Source: Microtetraspora glauca (GTDB lineage Bacteria > Actinomycetota > Actinomycetes > Streptomycetales > Streptomycetaceae). From it: a DNA stretch of 34,615 nt. The notes under the pieces were generated by a model. That model saw only the letters and a program-made list of their open reading frames with translations. It was not told where the DNA came from and ran no database searches. The stretch covers positions 1-34,615 of the forward strand of contig JOFO01000055.1 in assembly GCA_000721275.1 (NCBI GenBank), given 5' to 3'. Below, in pieces: positions 15,606 to 26,358 of this stretch (its first letter is position 1; every line of letters starts with the position of its first letter). A program made the position numbers and the translations under genes.

Positions 15606-16351
15606 GCACCGCCACGCCCGCCGTCCCGCTCGCCGGTGCCGGCCTCGCCCTCGACGGGGTGCGGCTCGGGCACCCCGACGGGACCGCCCTGCCCGGGCGG
15701 CTGACCCTGCGGATCGCGCCCGGCGAGGTGCTGGCCGTGGTCGGCCCGTCCGGCTGCGGGAAGACGACCCTGCTGCGCGCCCTCGCCGGGCTGCTGCCGC
15801 CGCTCGCCGGCGGCGTCACCCAGGACGGGGTGCCGGTCCTGCGGCCCGGCGCGGACCGGGCGCTGGTCTTCCAGCACGACGCGCTGCTGCCGTGGCGGAC
15901 GGTGCGGGCCAACGTCGAACTGCCGCTCGCCGTACGGGGTGTGGACCGGGCCGGCCGCCGGCGGTCCGCCGAGGAGTGGCTGGACCGGGTGGGCCTCGCC
16001 GGGCACGCGGCGAAGTGGCCGCACCAGCTGTCCGGCGGGCAGCGCCAGCGGGTGCAGCTGGCCCGGGCGCTGGCCGGCCGGCCGCGCGCGGTGCTGATGG
16101 ACGAGCCGTTCGGCGCGCTCGACGCGCACACCAGGACCGGCATGCAGGACCTGCTGGCCGGCATCCTGCACGGCACCGGCGCGACGGTCGTGTTCGTGAC
16201 CCACGACGTGGACGAGGCCGTCCACCTGGGCGACCGGATCGCCCTGCTGCCTTCGGGCGACGTGCTCGACGTCCCGCACCCCCGGGACCGGTCGGCCGCC
16301 GGCGCCCCGGAGACCCGCCGGCTGCGCCGCCGCGTCCTCGACTCCCTCTGA
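15602..16351 (+). CDS. ABC transporter ATP-binding protein (SsuB/TauB type)
   Basis: The 249-residue ATPase has Walker A GPSGCGKTT (about 49-57), a Q-loop in LVFQHDALLPW, signature LSGGQRQR, Walker B AVLMDEPFGALD and the switch histidine in FVTHDVDEA. The HDALLPWRTV stretch is typical of the nitrate/sulfonate/taurine subfamily. It powers uptake through the adjacent permease. The ATG overlaps the permease stop (ATGA). The flavoprotein starts 69 bases later after a small hairpin. Confidence 0.9.
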   Translation: MSTATPAVPLAGAGLALDGVRLGHPDGTALPGRLTLRIAPGEVLAVVGPSGCGKTTLLRALAGLLPPLAGGVTQDGVPVLRPGADRALVFQHDALLPWRTVRANVELPLAVRGVDRAGRRRSAEEWLDRVGLAGHAAKWPHQLSGGQRQRVQLARALAGRPRAVLMDEPFGALDAHTRTGMQDLLAGILHGTGATVVFVTHDVDEAVHLGDRIALLPSGDVLDVPHPRDRSAAGAPETRRLRRRVLDSL

Positions 16352-16372
16352 CCCCCTCGCGCCGCCCCGTAC

Positions 16373-16392
16373 CGCCCCCTCGGCGGGGGGCG
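16373..16392 (+). promoter_or_regulatory. small intercistronic hairpin
   Basis: CGCCCCC at 16373-16379 pairs with GGGGGCG at 16386-16392 around a six-base loop, in the 69-base gap between the ATPase and flavoprotein genes. It may set relative transcript levels as a processing or partial stop site. It is too short to be called a firm terminator. Confidence 0.3.
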
Positions 16393-16420
16393 CGCACTCC
16401 CCTCCCCGGAAAGGCCCGTC

Positions 16421-19150
16421 GTGACCAGCCCCCTGACCACCGTGCCCGCCCTCGACGAAGCGGTCGAGCTCTGCTGCGACGTGCTCGTCGTCGGCGGCGG
16501 CACCGCCGGCACGATGGCGGCGCTCACCGCCGCGGGCCGCGGCGCCGACGTGATCCTCCTGGAGAAGGCCCACGTCCGGCACTCCGGCGCCCTCGCCATG
16601 GGCATGGACGGGGTGAACAACGCGGTGATCCCCGGCCGGGCCGACCCGGACGACTACGTCGCGGAGATCACCCGCGCGAACGACGGCCTGGTCGACCAGT
16701 CCACGGTCCGTCAGACGGCCGTCCGCGGCTACGACATGGTCCGGCGCCTGGAGTCGTACGGGGTGAAGTTCGAGAAGGACGAGCACGGCGAGTACGCCGT
16801 CCGCCAGGTGCACCGCTCGGGGGCGTACGTGCTGCCGATGCCCGAGGGCAAGGACGTGAAGAAGGTCCTCTACCGGCAGCTGCGGCGGCGCGAGATGCGG
16901 GAGCGGATCCGGATCGAGAACCGCGTCATGCCGGTCCGGGTGCTGACCCACCCGGAGGACGGGCGCGCCGTCGGCGTCGCCGGACTCCACACCCGCACGG
17001 GTGAGTTCGTGATCGTGCGGGCCGGCGCGGTGATCCTCGCGACGGGCGCCTGCGGCCGGCTCGGCCTGCCCGCCTCCGGCTACCTCTACGGCACGTACGA
17101 GAACCCGACGAACGCCGGTGACGGCTACGCGATGGCGTACCACGCGGGCGCCGCCCTCACCGGCATCGAGTGCTTCCAGATCAACCCCCTGATCAAGGAC
17201 TACAACGGTCCGGCGTGCGCCTACGTGGCCAATCCGTTCGGCGGGTACCAGGTGAACCGGCACGGCGAGCGGTTCGTCGAGTCGGACTACTGGTCCGGGC
17301 ACATGATGGCCGAGTTCGCGGCCGAACTCGCCTCCGACCGGGCCCCGGTGTACCTGAAGCTGAGCCATCTGCCGGAGGAGACGATCGGCGCGGTCGAGTC
17401 GATCCTGCACTCCACCGAGCGGCCGACCCGCGGCACCTTCCACGCGAACCGCGGGCACGACTACCGCACCCACGACATCGAGATGCACATCTCCGAGATC
17501 GGCCTGTGCGGCGGCCACTCGGCCTCCGGGGTGCGGGTCGACGCGCACGCCCGCACCACCGTGCCCCGCCTCTACGCCGCCGGCGACCTGGCGTGCGTCC
17601 CGCACAACTACATGATCGGCGCGTTCGTCTACGGCGACCTGGCGGGCGAGGACGCGGCACGGTACCGCGCGTACGAGGGCGAGCTGGACCGGGCGCAGCT
17701 GGAGGCGGCGCACGAACTGGTCTACCGGCCGCTGCGGAACCCGGACGGGCCGCCGCAGTCGCAGGTCGAGTACAAGCTGCGCCGGTTCGTGAACGACTAC
17801 GTGGCGCCGCCGAAGTCCGGCGCGCGGCTCTCCCTCGCCGTGGAGGCGTTCGAGCGGATGGCCGGGGAGATCGCGGGCATGGGCGGCCGGACGCCGCACG
17901 AGCTGATGCGGTGCGCGGAGGTGTCGTTCATCCGGGACTGCGCCGAGATGGCCGCGCGCGCCTCGCTGGCGAGGACGGAGTCCCGCTGGGGCCTGTACCA
18001 CGAGCGGCTGGACCATCCGGAGCGGGACGACGCGGCGTGGCTGTACCACCTGGACCTGCGCAAGTCGCCGCGTGGCACGATGGAGTTCACGGCGCGCCCG
18101 GTGGAGCCGTACGCGGTGCCGGTGCCGGAGTACGCGCCTCCGGCCGGCCCGGAGCGTCCGCTGGGCGAGGTGGCGCTGGTGCCGGTGGCGACGGCCGGCC
18201 CGCGCGAGGCGCCGCCGGCCGCCCGCCCCGCCGGCGGCACCCCGGACCGCGCGACGGCCCCGGCCGGCCCGGATCCCCGCCTGCTGGACCTGCTGGCGCT
18301 CGCCGAGGAATCACCGGAACTCGCCGCCCTGGAGTCGTATCTGACGGACCGCCGCCCCGAGGTGCGGGCGGCGGCCGTGGCGGCCCTGGCGGAGACCGCG
18401 CCCGCCGGGACGGGCCCGGCGCTGGCGCACCGGCTGCGGGACCCGGACGCGGGGGTACGCGCCGCCGCCGTCGGAGCGCTCCGCGAGCTGGCCGAAGTGC
18501 TGGTGACGGACGTCGAGTTGGGTGACGGTCTGCGGGCCGCCCTGGCGACGGAGGATCCGTCGGTGCGGGCGGTGGCGGTCGAGGTGCTGCGCTCCCGCGG
18601 CCTCGGCGACGCCGGGACGTACGCGGCCGCGCTGGCCGATCCGGCGACGGAGGTGCGGCTCCAGGCGGTGCGGGCGCTGGTGTCCGTGGACGCGGCCGGC
18701 GCGCTGGCCGCCGCCGCGGACGACCCGGCCCGTGAGGTGCGGGTCGCGGTCGCGAAGGGACTCGCGGCGGTGTCCGTACCGGAGCCCGGGCCGCTGGTCC
18801 CGCTGCTCGGCGATCCCGATCCGCTGGTGCGGGCGGCGGCCTTCGGGGCGCTGGCGGCGGCCGGCTGCCCGGCGCCGCTGGCCGGGCGGGCGGTGACGGC
18901 GCTCGGCGACCCGGCGTGGCAGGTCCGGGCGGGCGCGGCGGCGGCGCTGCGGGCCGCGGAGCCGGAGGGGGCGGTACCGGCGCTGGCGAAGGCGCTGGCG
19001 GACCCGAACGCGGACGTGCGCAAGGCGGCCGTCCTCGCGCTCCTCGGGCACACCGGGGCGCCGGAGGCGCGGGCGGCCCTGGCGACGGCGACCGCCGATC
19101 CGGACGCCGACGTGCGCGCGTACGCGGCCCGCGGGGCCGGAAGGCCGTGA
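16421..19150 (+). CDS. AprA-like FAD oxidoreductase fused to C-terminal HEAT repeats
   Basis: The 909-residue protein has two parts. Residues 1 to about 590 form a fumarate reductase/AprA-type flavoprotein: FAD-binding VLVVGGGTAGT (21-31), HSGALAMGMDGVNN, and the FAD-closing AAGDLACVPHNYMIGAFVYG, which resembles AprA more than succinate dehydrogenase. A P/A-rich linker follows. From about 618 to 909 there are nine HEAT-like repeats, each with a D-P-x-x-x-V-R-x-A core. With the AprB-like ferredoxin it probably forms a cytoplasmic AprBA-like complex acting on the compound imported by the transporter. HEAT repeats usually bind proteins, here perhaps the partner or a cofactor-handling factor. GGAAAGG precedes the GTG start. 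No succinate dehydrogenase or sulfate reduction genes are nearby. Confidence 0.83.
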   Translation: MTSPLTTVPALDEAVELCCDVLVVGGGTAGTMAALTAAGRGADVILLEKAHVRHSGALAMGMDGVNNAVIPGRADPDDYVAEITRANDGLVDQSTVRQTAVRGYDMVRRLESYGVKFEKDEHGEYAVRQVHRSGAYVLPMPEGKDVKKVLYRQLRRREMRERIRIENRVMPVRVLTHPEDGRAVGVAGLHTRTGEFVIVRAGAVILATGACGRLGLPASGYLYGTYENPTNAGDGYAMAYHAGAALTGIECFQINPLIKDYNGPACAYVANPFGGYQVNRHGERFVESDYWSGHMMAEFAAELASDRAPVYLKLSHLPEETIGAVESILHSTERPTRGTFHANRGHDYRTHDIEMHISEIGLCGGHSASGVRVDAHARTTVPRLYAAGDLACVPHNYMIGAFVYGDLAGEDAARYRAYEGELDRAQLEAAHELVYRPLRNPDGPPQSQVEYKLRRFVNDYVAPPKSGARLSLAVEAFERMAGEIAGMGGRTPHELMRCAEVSFIRDCAEMAARASLARTESRWGLYHERLDHPERDDAAWLYHLDLRKSPRGTMEFTARPVEPYAVPVPEYAPPAGPERPLGEVALVPVATAGPREAPPAARPAGGTPDRATAPAGPDPRLLDLLALAEESPELAALESYLTDRRPEVRAAAVAALAETAPAGTGPALAHRLRDPDAGVRAAAVGALRELAEVLVTDVELGDGLRAALATEDPSVRAVAVEVLRSRGLGDAGTYAAALADPATEVRLQAVRALVSVDAAGALAAAADDPAREVRVAVAKGLAAVSVPEPGPLVPLLGDPDPLVRAAAFGALAAAGCPAPLAGRAVTALGDPAWQVRAGAAAALRAAEPEGAVPALAKALADPNADVRKAAVLALLGHTGAPEARAALATATADPDADVRAYAARGAGRP

Positions 19151-19252
19151 CGTGCGGCCGGCCGGGTGAACGGGGGTGTGCGGGACGGCCTCGCGGGGAA
19201 GGCGCGCGGGGTGGCGTCCGGCCGGCGGGCGCTCGGTCGAGGAGGTGGTCCG

Positions 19253-20074
19253 GTGACGGAGCCGTCGACGGCGCAGGCGCTGGGCGCGCCGTGCTGGCTG
19301 AGTCTGGCGACGCGGGATCTGGGCGCGGCGGAGCGGTTCTACGGCGCGGTGCTGGGCTGGACGTTCCGGCCGGGAAAGCTGGAGGCGGGCGCGGGATACG
19401 TGGTGGGCGAGCGGGACGGGGTGCCGGTCGCGGGCATCGCCGCGCTCGCGGCGGAGCTGGCGGTGCCGGTGGCGTGGACGGTGTTCTTCGCGGTGGAGGA
19501 CGCCGACGCGGCGGTGGCGCGGATCCGGGAGCGGGGCGGCACGGTGGGCGTGGGCCCGGTGACGTATCCGCCGCAGGGACGGGTGGCGCTGGCCACGGAC
19601 CGTGACGGCGCCGCGTTCGCGGTCTGGGAGGGCCGCCTGGTGTCGCGCTGGCACGTGGGCGAGCGGAGCGCCCCCGCGTGGGTGGAGCTGCACACCCGGG
19701 ACGCCTTCGACGCGGCCGTGTTCTACGGCGGGGTGCTGCGCTGGGCGGAGGACACGCCGGGCTGCTGCGACACCTCGTACGAGGAGGACCGGGTGGTGCT
19801 GCGCCGCGACGGCGTGCCGGTGGCACGCCTCGACAGCGGCCCGGTGGAGGCGGCCTCGCCCCGGCCGCAGCTGCGGCCCCGCTGGCTGGTGCGGTTCCGG
19901 GTGCCGGACGTGGCCGCGTCGGCGGCGGCGGTGACGGAGCACGGCGGGACGGTGGTGCCGGGCGGCGAGTGGGGCGGCGCCCGCGATCCGGAGGCAGGCG
20001 GCGAGGAGCGCCGCGTGATGGTCCGGGACCCGGACGGGGCCCTGTTCACGCTGGAGGCGGACGGGTCGCAGTAG
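19253..20074 (+). CDS. two-module VOC (glyoxalase-like) protein
   Basis: The 273-residue protein contains two VOC modules: residues about 10-130 (PCWLSLATRDLGAAERFYGA, LGWTF) and 140-270 (AWVELHTRDAFDAAVFYGGV, then VMVRDPDGALFTLE). Two-module VOC proteins can form an intramolecular binding barrel. They include dioxygenases, glyoxalases and antibiotic-binding resistance proteins; which applies here is unknown. I chose the GTG at 19253 because GAGGAGG lies seven bases upstream; an earlier GTG at 19166 adds only low-complexity sequence. It resembles the VOC protein at 33377 in architecture. It follows the flavoprotein by 102 bases and is probably a separate unit. Confidence 0.83.
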   Translation: MTEPSTAQALGAPCWLSLATRDLGAAERFYGAVLGWTFRPGKLEAGAGYVVGERDGVPVAGIAALAAELAVPVAWTVFFAVEDADAAVARIRERGGTVGVGPVTYPPQGRVALATDRDGAAFAVWEGRLVSRWHVGERSAPAWVELHTRDAFDAAVFYGGVLRWAEDTPGCCDTSYEEDRVVLRRDGVPVARLDSGPVEAASPRPQLRPRWLVRFRVPDVAASAAAVTEHGGTVVPGGEWGGARDPEAGGEERRVMVRDPDGALFTLEADGSQ

Positions 20075-20092
20075 GGGTGGGGGTGGGGGCGG
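20074..20092 (+). repeat. G-tract with quadruplex potential
   Basis: Immediately after the VOC stop come G4-T-G5-T-G5-C-GG on the plus strand (the first G belongs to the stop codon TAG). Three runs are long and the fourth has only two G, so an intramolecular quadruplex is possible but weak. It might assist transcript end formation. Confidence 0.3.
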
Positions 20093-20219
20093 CGCCCCGG
20101 CCCGGTGCCCTGAAAGGGGCCCGTCCGCACGCTCACCCGTCCGGCGCCGCGGGCTCGCCGCCGGCGCCCGGTGCGGCCAGTCTCGTCGGCAGGGACGCCC
20201 ATGAGACGAGGTGCCGCCG

Positions 20220-21095
20220 ATGCCCGCCGCCGCCCGCACCCGCCTCCGCCCCGGGCCCCGCCGCTCCCCCGGCCGGGCCCTCCGTCTCGCCGTCGCCGCC
20301 GTCCTGCTCACCGGCTGCGCCTCCACCGCCGCCGCACCGGACGGCGCCCGCGACGACGGCGGCCGGCTGGTCGTCGCGTACGAGCCCGCCCGGACCGCCG
20401 AGGAGCGCGCCGCCCGCGCCTTCCTGCGCGAGCGCCGGGTCCTGGAGGACGCCGCCCGCTACGCCGCCGCCCGCGTCACCCTCCCCCGCGACGTACCGCT
20501 CCGCGCCGCTTCCTGCGCCGCCCCCAACCCGTACTGGGACGAGAAGAGCGGGCGGATCACGTACTGCTACGGCTTCGTTCCGGAGGCCCGGAAGGTCTTC
20601 GCCGGACTCGGCGGCGCCGCCGTCGACGAGGACGTCGTCGGGCTGTCCCACGGCGTGCTCTTCCACGAGCTCGGGCACGCCCTCGTCGACCTGTACGAGC
20701 TGCCGGTGACCGGCCGGGAGGAGGACGCCGTCGACCAGCTCGCTGTGCTCCTGCTCGCCTCGGGCGACGCGCGCCACACCGCCTACGCGATCTCCACCAT
20801 CAGCGCGTGGGGCGCGCTCTGGAAGGCGTCGGAGGGCGGCGACCCGGGGGTGGCGGCGTACTCCGACGTCCACTCCCTGGACGGGCAGCGGTTCTTCAAC
20901 TGGGCGTGCTGGCTGTACGGCTCCGATCCCGCCCGGTTCGCCGGCGCGGTGGACGCCGACGGCAACCCGGACGGGGTGCTGCCACGCGACCGCGCCGCGC
21001 TGTGCCCGGCCGAGTACCGGCGCATCGCGAAGTCCTGGCGAACGCTGCTCGGCCCGCACCTCACGCCGGAGCAGAGGCGTCCCACGCGGCAGTGA
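20220..21095 (+). CDS. DUF4344-type lipoprotein, putative zinc metallopeptidase
   Basis: The 291-residue protein has a lipoprotein signal (hydrophobic AVAAVLLTGC with lipidated cysteine at about residue 33) and an HELGH zinc motif in GVLFHELGHALVDLYELPV, followed by EEDAVDQLA, which may give the third ligand. This pattern fits the DUF4344 putative metallopeptidase family. Paired cysteines in SCAAPNPYWDE and TYCYGF suggest a disulfide in an exported protein. It would act on the outer face of the membrane; no substrate is known. I chose the ATG at 20220 because GACGAGG lies eight bases upstream; a GTG nine bases earlier is possible. It stands alone. Confidence 0.75.
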   Translation: MPAAARTRLRPGPRRSPGRALRLAVAAVLLTGCASTAAAPDGARDDGGRLVVAYEPARTAEERAARAFLRERRVLEDAARYAAARVTLPRDVPLRAASCAAPNPYWDEKSGRITYCYGFVPEARKVFAGLGGAAVDEDVVGLSHGVLFHELGHALVDLYELPVTGREEDAVDQLAVLLLASGDARHTAYAISTISAWGALWKASEGGDPGVAAYSDVHSLDGQRFFNWACWLYGSDPARFAGAVDADGNPDGVLPRDRAALCPAEYRRIAKSWRTLLGPHLTPEQRRPTRQ

Positions 21096-21187
21096 CAGGC
21101 CCGCGGGCGGGACCGACGAGCCCCGCCTGCCGCAAGGGCGCGTCCGCCACCGAAGTCCCACGATGCGAACCGCTTCGACGCGGACCC

Positions 21188-21216
21188 TTTACGCGCGCGC
21201 CACACGGGGGTAACTT
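21188..21216 (+). promoter_or_regulatory. promoter of the GH13 amylase gene
   Basis: TTTACG (21188-21193) and TAACTT (21211-21216) are spaced by 17 bases, close to the housekeeping consensus. The start would be near 21223, leaving a leader of about 113 bases that contains the CTTTCCGCA direct repeats. Confidence 0.55.
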
Positions 21217-21232
21217 CCCGCCGACGCAAGAG

Positions 21233-21251
21233 CTTTCCGCAACTTTCCGCA
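21233..21251. repeat. CTTTCCGCA direct repeats, operator candidate
   Basis: CTTTCCGCA occurs at 21233-21241 and again at 21243-21251, a ten-base period that puts both copies on the same face of the DNA. They lie about +10 to +28 from the predicted start. Direct repeats at amylase promoters are binding sites for maltose-responsive LacI-type repressors in streptomycetes, but this sequence is not the classical site. Confidence 0.45.
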
Positions 21252-21335
21252 CGCGCTTCCAGGGGCCGATCCCCGCCCGATCCCCGCTTCGCCCCACCGG
21301 CCCCTTCACCGGCGCGCCCCCGTCTGGAGACCCGT

Positions 21336-24329
21336 ATGACCCCCACCCGCACACGGCGTCGCGCGCGCGTCCTCGCGCCGCTCGCCGTCGCCGCCGGCCT
21401 CGCCGGCCTGATCGCGGCGCCTCCGGGCGCCCCGCCCGCCGCCGCCGTCCCGCTCGCCGCCGCGCCGGCGGCGGCCGTCGCCGAGAACACGGCGACGGTC
21501 TACTACTGGACGAAGACGAAGAACTGGGCCGCCTACCGCCTCCACTGGGCGCCCGACGGCGGCGCCTGGACCGCCGTTCCCGGCACCGCGATGGAGCCGG
21601 CCTGCACGGACTGGGTGAAGAAGACCGTCACTCTCGGCTCCGCCGCCGGACTCCAGGCCACCTTCACCGACGGCACCGGCACCTGGGACAACAACGGCGG
21701 CCGCAACTACGCGCTCGGCACGGGGAACATCACGGTGAAGGACGGCGTCGTCGCCCACTCCGACCCGTGCGCCGGCACGCCGCCGCCCGCGTCGAACAAG
21801 GCGACGGTGTACTACTCGTCGGCGTCCCTCGGCTGGTCGACGGTGAACGTCCACTACCAGCCGGCCGGCGGGGCGTGGACGGCCGTGCCCGGCGCGGGCA
21901 TGACGGCGGCCTGCGCGGGCTGGTGGAAGCGGGAGCTCGATCTGGGCGCCGCCACCTCCCTCAGGGCCGCGTTCAACAACGGCAACGGGGTGTGGGACAA
22001 CAACGGCGGCTCCGACTACGCGCTCGGCGCCGGCACCTCCACCGTCCGGGACCGGGTGGTGACGGCGAACGCCTCGGACCCCTGCGCCGCCACCCCGCCC
22101 GACACGCAGGCGCCGTCCGCCCCGGCCCGGGTGACGGCGACCGCCGACGGGGTTTCCGTCCTGCTCGCCTGGGACGCCGCGACCGACGACCGGGGCGTGA
22201 CGAAGTACCAGGTCACCCGTACCGGCGGCACGGCGGGCACGGTCGTCACGGACGTCGGCTCGACGGTCTTCTCGGACACGAACCTCGCCGAACGCACCGC
22301 GTACACGTACACGGTGAAGGCCGTGGACGCCGCCGGAAACGTGTCGGCCGCCTCCGCCCCGGCCACCGCCACCACCGGCGACAGGCCCACCGCCCCGGCG
22401 AACGGCAAGCCGCTCGGCACCGACCCGCGCAAGGACCCGATCTACTTCGTCCTCACCGCCCGCTTCCACGACGGCGACCCCGCCAACAACCGGGGCGGCG
22501 GTCAGCACGTGAAGTCGGGGAACGCGGCGAACGACGACCCCATGTTCCGGGGCGACTTCAAGGGCCTGATCCAGAAGCTCGACTACATCAAGGGCCTCGG
22601 TTTCTCCGCCGTCTGGGTCACCCCGGTGGTCCTCAACCGCTCGGACTACGACTACCACGGCTACCACGGCTACGACTTCTACAAGGTCGACCCGCGCCTG
22701 GAGTCGGCCGGCGCCTCCTACCAGGACCTGATCGACGCGGCCCACGCCAAGGGCATGAAGATCTACCAGGACGTGGTCTACAACCACTCGTCCCGGTGGG
22801 GCGCCAAGGGCCTGTTCACGCCGACGGTGTACGGCGTCCGGGACTCCCAGTGGAGCTGGTACTACGACGAGAAGCAGCCCGGTTTCGAGTACGACGGCCT
22901 GACGATCGACCCGAAGACCGGCAAGTCCTACTACAACGGCGACCTGTGGTCCACCGCGGAGCCCACCGGCAACACCTGTGTCGACTGGGGCAGGCCGACG
23001 GGCGGGAAGAGCCCCGAGGGGTACACCCTCTACAACTGCCAGTGGCCGAGCCCCACGTCGGGCATGTTCCCGAAGGACCTCTTCCACCAGTGCTGGATCG
23101 GCAACTGGGAGGGCGAGGACTCGCGTTCCTGCTGGCTGCACGAGGACCTGGCGGACCTGAACACCGAGAACGCGACGGTGCAGAACCACCTGATCGGCGC
23201 CTACAACAAGTACATCGACATGGGCGTGGACGGCTTCCGCGTGGACACCGCCGTGCACATCCCGCGCACCACCTGGAACCGCCGCTTCCTGCCCGCGATC
23301 CAGGAGCGGGTCGCCCAGCGGCACGGCGCCGAGGCCGCGAAGAACTTCTTCGTCTTCGGCGAGGTCGCGGCCTTCGTCAACGACAAGTGGAACCGCGGCT
23401 CGGTGAACCACTCGGCGCAGTTCTTCACCTGGAAGGAGCGCAAGGAGTTCGCCGCGGACGACGCCAGGGCGGCGCTGGAGATGTACGCGTACGAGCAGCA
23501 GCGGGGCACCGGCGACCAGCCCACCTCCACCAACGCCTTCCTGGAAGGCAACAGCTACCACGCGCCCGACCACAGCCGGTTCTCCGGCATGCACGTCATC
23601 GACATGCGGATGCACATGAACTTCGGTGACGCGCAGAACGCCTTCTCCAACGGCAAGGACTCGGACGACAGTTACAACGACGCCACCTACAACGTCGTCT
23701 ACGTCGACAGCCACGACTACGGGCCGAACAAGTCGAGCGAGCGGTACGCGGGCGGCACCGACGCCTGGGCCGAGAACATGTCGCTGATGTGGACCTTCCG
23801 CGGGATCCCGACGCTCTACTACGGCTCCGAGATCGAGTTCCAGAAGGGGCAGAAGATCGACTGCGGGCCGAGCTGCCCGCTGGCGACCACCGGCCGCGCC
23901 TACTTCGGCGCCCACCTCGCCGGCACCGTCACCGCCTCCGGCTTCTCGAAGGTGTCCGAGGCGAGCGGCCAGGTCGCGACCACCCTCCAGCAGCCCCTGG
24001 TCAGGCACGTGCAGCGGCTCAACGAGATCCGCCGGGCGATCCCCGCCCTCCAGACGGGCCAGTACTCCACCGAGGGCGTCTCCGGCGGCATGGCGTTCAA
24101 GCGCCGGTACACCAGCGGCTCGACGGACAGCTTCGCGCTGGTCACCGTCTCCGGCGCCGCCACCTACACCGGGATCCCGAACGGCACCTACACCGACGCC
24201 GTGACCGGTGACGTGAGGACCGTCACGAACGGCACGCTCTCGGTCGGCGCACCCGGCAAGGGCAACCTGCGGGTGTACGTCCTGAACGGCCCCGGGAAGA
24301 TCGGCACGGCGGGCCCTTACCTGAAGTGA
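21336..24329 (+). CDS. secreted GH13 alpha-amylase-family enzyme with two CBMs and FN3
   Basis: The 997-residue exported enzyme degrades starch-like alpha-glucans. Residues 1 to about 48 are a signal peptide. Two CBM25/26-like starch-binding modules lie at 51-140 and 153-243, sharing VYY...W, GGAWTAVPG and a WDNNGG core. A fibronectin type III domain spans about 259-347. The GH13 barrel starts near 365 with conserved DVVYNH. Asp637 in GFRVDTAVH is the nucleophile, Glu676 in FGEV the acid/base and Asp794 in VDSHDY the transition-state stabiliser. A beta-domain ends the chain. All catalytic residues are present. Exact specificity (amylase, pullulanase-like or other) is not resolved. The ribosome binding site is a TCTGGAG. 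Promoter and direct repeats lie upstream. Confidence 0.9.
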   Translation: MTPTRTRRRARVLAPLAVAAGLAGLIAAPPGAPPAAAVPLAAAPAAAVAENTATVYYWTKTKNWAAYRLHWAPDGGAWTAVPGTAMEPACTDWVKKTVTLGSAAGLQATFTDGTGTWDNNGGRNYALGTGNITVKDGVVAHSDPCAGTPPPASNKATVYYSSASLGWSTVNVHYQPAGGAWTAVPGAGMTAACAGWWKRELDLGAATSLRAAFNNGNGVWDNNGGSDYALGAGTSTVRDRVVTANASDPCAATPPDTQAPSAPARVTATADGVSVLLAWDAATDDRGVTKYQVTRTGGTAGTVVTDVGSTVFSDTNLAERTAYTYTVKAVDAAGNVSAASAPATATTGDRPTAPANGKPLGTDPRKDPIYFVLTARFHDGDPANNRGGGQHVKSGNAANDDPMFRGDFKGLIQKLDYIKGLGFSAVWVTPVVLNRSDYDYHGYHGYDFYKVDPRLESAGASYQDLIDAAHAKGMKIYQDVVYNHSSRWGAKGLFTPTVYGVRDSQWSWYYDEKQPGFEYDGLTIDPKTGKSYYNGDLWSTAEPTGNTCVDWGRPTGGKSPEGYTLYNCQWPSPTSGMFPKDLFHQCWIGNWEGEDSRSCWLHEDLADLNTENATVQNHLIGAYNKYIDMGVDGFRVDTAVHIPRTTWNRRFLPAIQERVAQRHGAEAAKNFFVFGEVAAFVNDKWNRGSVNHSAQFFTWKERKEFAADDARAALEMYAYEQQRGTGDQPTSTNAFLEGNSYHAPDHSRFSGMHVIDMRMHMNFGDAQNAFSNGKDSDDSYNDATYNVVYVDSHDYGPNKSSERYAGGTDAWAENMSLMWTFRGIPTLYYGSEIEFQKGQKIDCGPSCPLATTGRAYFGAHLAGTVTASGFSKVSEASGQVATTLQQPLVRHVQRLNEIRRAIPALQTGQYSTEGVSGGMAFKRRYTSGSTDSFALVTVSGAATYTGIPNGTYTDAVTGDVRTVTNGTLSVGAPGKGNLRVYVLNGPGKIGTAGPYLK

Positions 24330-24335
24330 TCCGGC

Positions 24336-24370
24336 GAACGGGGGCGAGGACGGAACATCCACCCCCGTTC
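24336..24370 (+). terminator. terminator of the amylase gene
   Basis: GAACGGGGG at 24336-24344 pairs perfectly with CCCCCGTTC at 24362-24370 across a 17-base loop, starting seven bases after the amylase stop. It isolates the amylase from the downstream protease gene. Confidence 0.6.
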
Positions 24371-24519
24371 GTCATGCTCAAGTCAAGATTCTGTTACGCG
24401 GACGGGCAACTCGGACAGAAGCCTTCCCTCCGCCCCGCCCGTCTGGGATCTTGCGTCCACCCCACACATCACAGGGCCCGGCCGGCGCCACCCGCGCCAC
24501 CGGGCCATCGGAGGACGCA

Positions 24520-26319
<1,800 letters not shown>

Positions 26320-26358
26320 CGGCAGGCCAGGGCGGCCGACCTTCTTCACCGACACCCC

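Noticed and set aside
15377..18049. Minus-strand frame opposite the transporter and flavoprotein genes
   Set aside because: It crosses three well-supported plus-strand genes and has shadow-like composition.
16421..19150. Succinate dehydrogenase or fumarate reductase assignment for the flavoprotein
   Set aside because: No membrane anchor or SdhB-type iron-sulfur subunit nearby, and both the ferredoxin and FAD-closing motifs look like AprBA.
20074..20092. Definite G-quadruplex
   Set aside because: Only three long G-runs; the fourth has two G, so it was kept only as a weak candidate.
21306..24362. Thousand-codon minus-strand frame opposite the amylase
   Set aside because: Val/Gly/Arg/Ala-rich antisense shadow with no recognisable domain; the plus strand encodes an intact GH13 enzyme.
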